Shown one piece after another: positions 62,811 to 64,000 of a stretch of 64,000 nt of DNA. Position 1 is the stretch's first letter. Each line of letters begins with the position of its first letter. The translations under genes were made by a program, and so were the position numbers. Location: the NCBI GenBank assembly GCA_039889245.1, contig JAZGVH010000002.1, positions 4,092,001 through 4,156,000 of the forward strand, given 5' to 3'. The stretch comes from Dermatophilaceae bacterium Soc4.6 (lineage in GTDB: Bacteria > Actinomycetota > Actinomycetes > Actinomycetales > Dermatophilaceae). Under the pieces are notes generated by a model that was given only the letters and a program-made list of their open reading frames with translations, had not been told where the DNA came from and ran no database searches.

Positions 62811-63953
62811 ATGACCCTCGCCGAGATATCTCCCAGCCTGATCGCCACCCTTCCCGGTGCCGCGTACACGGATGAAGCCGTGTTCGCCGCGGAGCAGGAG
62901 CGGATCTTCGAGGCGATGTGGTTCTGCGCCGCCCGCTCGAGCGACCTGACCGGGCCGGGCTCGTTCCGGACCGTCGAGGTAGGCCGCGAGAGCGTGCTGC
63001 TCACCCGCAACCGCAAAGACGAGGTGCGCGCCTACTTCAACGTCTGCCGGCATCGCGGTGCACGTCTGTGCACCGAGGAGTCCGGCCAGGTCCAGCGGTC
63101 GTTCCAGTGCCCGTACCACGCCTGGACCTACGACTTCGACGGCAAGCTCGTCGCCGCACCGAACCTGACCAAGATGCCCGACATCGACCGCGTCGAGTAC
63201 GGGCTGGCCAAGATCGCGGTGCAGGAGTGGCTGGGCTACATCTGGGTCTGTCTGGCCCCGGAGCCGCCGTCGTTCGACGAGACGGTTCGCCGTGCCGTCG
63301 TCGAGCGACTGGGCGATCTGGAGTCGATCGAGGCCTATGACGTCGACAGCCTCGCGGTCGGGCGACGCATCGTCTACGACGTCAAGGCCAACTGGAAGCT
63401 CATCGTCGAGAACTTCATGGAGTGCTACCACTGCGCGACCATCCACCCGGAGCTCACGGAGGTCCTGCCTGAGTTCGCTGACGGCTACGCCGCCCAGTAC
63501 TTCGTCGGCCACGGTGCCGAGTTCGGCGACGACATCAAGGGCTTCACCGTCGACGGGTCCGAGGGCCTCGACCGGATCCCCGGGCTCTCCGACGACCAGG
63601 ACCGGCGCTACTACGCCATCACGATCAAGCCGCAGGTGTTCATCAACCTGGTGCCCGACCACGTGATCTTCCACCGCATGTACCCCGTGTCGGCCGACCG
63701 CACCGTGGTTGAGTGCGACTGGCTCTACCTGCCCGGCGTCGTCGAGAGCGGCAAGGACGTGGACGGGTCGGTAGAGCTCTTCCACCGCGTGAACCAGCAG
63801 GACTTCGATGCCTGCGAGCGATGCCAGCCGGCCATGAGCTCGCGCGTGTACGCCGCCGGCGGCGTCCTCGTGCCCAGCGAGCACCACATCGGTGAGTTCC
63901 ACGACTGGGTGCAGGGCAGGATCGCTGGCGCCGTCCCCCTGTCCACCGTCTAG
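62811..63953 (+). CDS. gbcA: Rieske oxygenase, glycine betaine monooxygenase (GbcA-like)
   Basis: This 380-residue oxygenase subunit is predicted to demethylate glycine betaine to dimethylglycine and formaldehyde. The Rieske cluster ligands are FNVCRHRGARLC and FQCPYHAWTYDF (about 79-110). The mononuclear iron ligands are His and His in ENFMECYHCATIHPEL (about 200-215) and Asp in NQQDFDACERCQ (about 328). ATG 62811 follows AAGGAG. Related oxygenases act on carnitine or stachydrine. The betaine assignment rests on choline-to-betaine genes upstream and dimethylglycine oxidase in the same regulon. Confidence 0.87.
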   Translation: MTLAEISPSLIATLPGAAYTDEAVFAAEQERIFEAMWFCAARSSDLTGPGSFRTVEVGRESVLLTRNRKDEVRAYFNVCRHRGARLCTEESGQVQRSFQCPYHAWTYDFDGKLVAAPNLTKMPDIDRVEYGLAKIAVQEWLGYIWVCLAPEPPSFDETVRRAVVERLGDLESIEAYDVDSLAVGRRIVYDVKANWKLIVENFMECYHCATIHPELTEVLPEFADGYAAQYFVGHGAEFGDDIKGFTVDGSEGLDRIPGLSDDQDRRYYAITIKPQVFINLVPDHVIFHRMYPVSADRTVVECDWLYLPGVVESGKDVDGSVELFHRVNQQDFDACERCQPAMSSRVYAAGGVLVPSEHHIGEFHDWVQGRIAGAVPLSTV

Positions 63954-63973
63954 TCCCCTTGGCCCTTCCGGGC

Positions 63974-63988
63974 AGCCCGTTCCGGGCT
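63974..63988 (+). terminator. Short hairpin after gbcA
   Basis: AGCCCG (63974-63979) pairs with CGGGCT (63983-63988) around TTC, 20 bp after the stop, and is followed by GAAACC. This weak hairpin near the window edge may be part of a terminator. Confidence 0.35.
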
Positions 63989-64000
63989 GAAACCACGGAC

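Noticed and set aside
63954-64000. Right attachment site of the tRNA-Val island
   Set aside because: No copy of the tRNA-Val 3' end was found near the right edge or elsewhere in the window. The island presumably continues past 64 kb.

Overview
The window is about 64 kb of very GC-rich, densely coding DNA from an Actinomycetota chromosome. A Micrococcales member related to the Intrasporangiaceae/Dermatophilaceae is most likely, although the genus cannot be fixed from sequence alone. Support for this comes from the actinobacterial families DUF3145, DUF3052 and DUF3806, the FasR-fabD-fabH-acpP-fabF cluster, homodimeric AceE beside DUF3052 and AhpE, a GluABCD-type transporter, frequent ATGA/GTGA start-stop overlaps, and tRNA genes without an encoded CCA.

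Region 1 (1-18.4 kb) is core genome. It holds a gene tail and a frameshifted HEAT-like remnant, an ABC-2 exporter with a DesK/DesR-like two-component pair, an alpha/beta hydrolase, dusB, a YdeI-like protein, a PQQ-type sugar dehydrogenase lipoprotein, dgt, dnaG, tRNA-Asn, the glutamate-type transporter gluABCD (minus strand), a GH15 glucanohydrolase/trehalase and a CAU-anticodon tRNA. Region 2 (18.4-23.7 kb) is an accessory cluster of three tandem, secreted, paralogous right-handed beta-helix proteins. Each has its own AT-rich promoter patch, a long C-rich leader and a strong terminator, and two of the leaders share phased sequence blocks. Region 3 (23.8-41.9 kb) is core again: a DUF3145 protein, RNase HI with an N-terminal Cys/His module, the fatty-acid synthase operon with its FasR-type regulator, LemA, an amidohydrolase, argG, a secreted protein, a GNAT acetyltransferase scrambled by an expanded 11-bp repeat, aceE, fdhD, a DUF3052 protein, ahpE and tRNA-Val(UAC).

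Region 4 (41.9 kb to the right edge) looks like an island entered through tRNA-Val. A multiply frameshifted tyrosine-recombinase remnant sits directly behind the tRNA. The island encodes a complete route from choline to glycine. Uptake is by a ProVWX/OpuA-like ABC system with two permease domains fused in one chain. BetA and BetB convert choline to glycine betaine, and a Rieske oxygenase with its own Rieske ferredoxin and FAD reductase converts betaine to dimethylglycine. Dimethylglycine oxidase then gives sarcosine, and heterotetrameric sarcosine oxidase SoxBDAG gives glycine. PurU can drain the formyl-tetrahydrofolate produced from the methyl groups. A serine dehydratase gene at the end of the sox operon is decayed.

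The most striking finding is regulatory. Six promoters in this island (purU, betB, dmg, betA, the ferredoxin gene and gbcA) each carry two copies of a degenerate 15-bp palindrome close to TTGCGTNNNACGCAA, always offset by exactly 19 bp. In five of the six a TTGACA/TTGACC box starts exactly 30 bp before the first copy. A thirteenth copy covers the start codon of the island's IclR-family regulator, which makes that protein the natural candidate for binding all of them. The sox operon lacks these sites and instead has a different palindrome beside a divergent GntR/FCD regulator.
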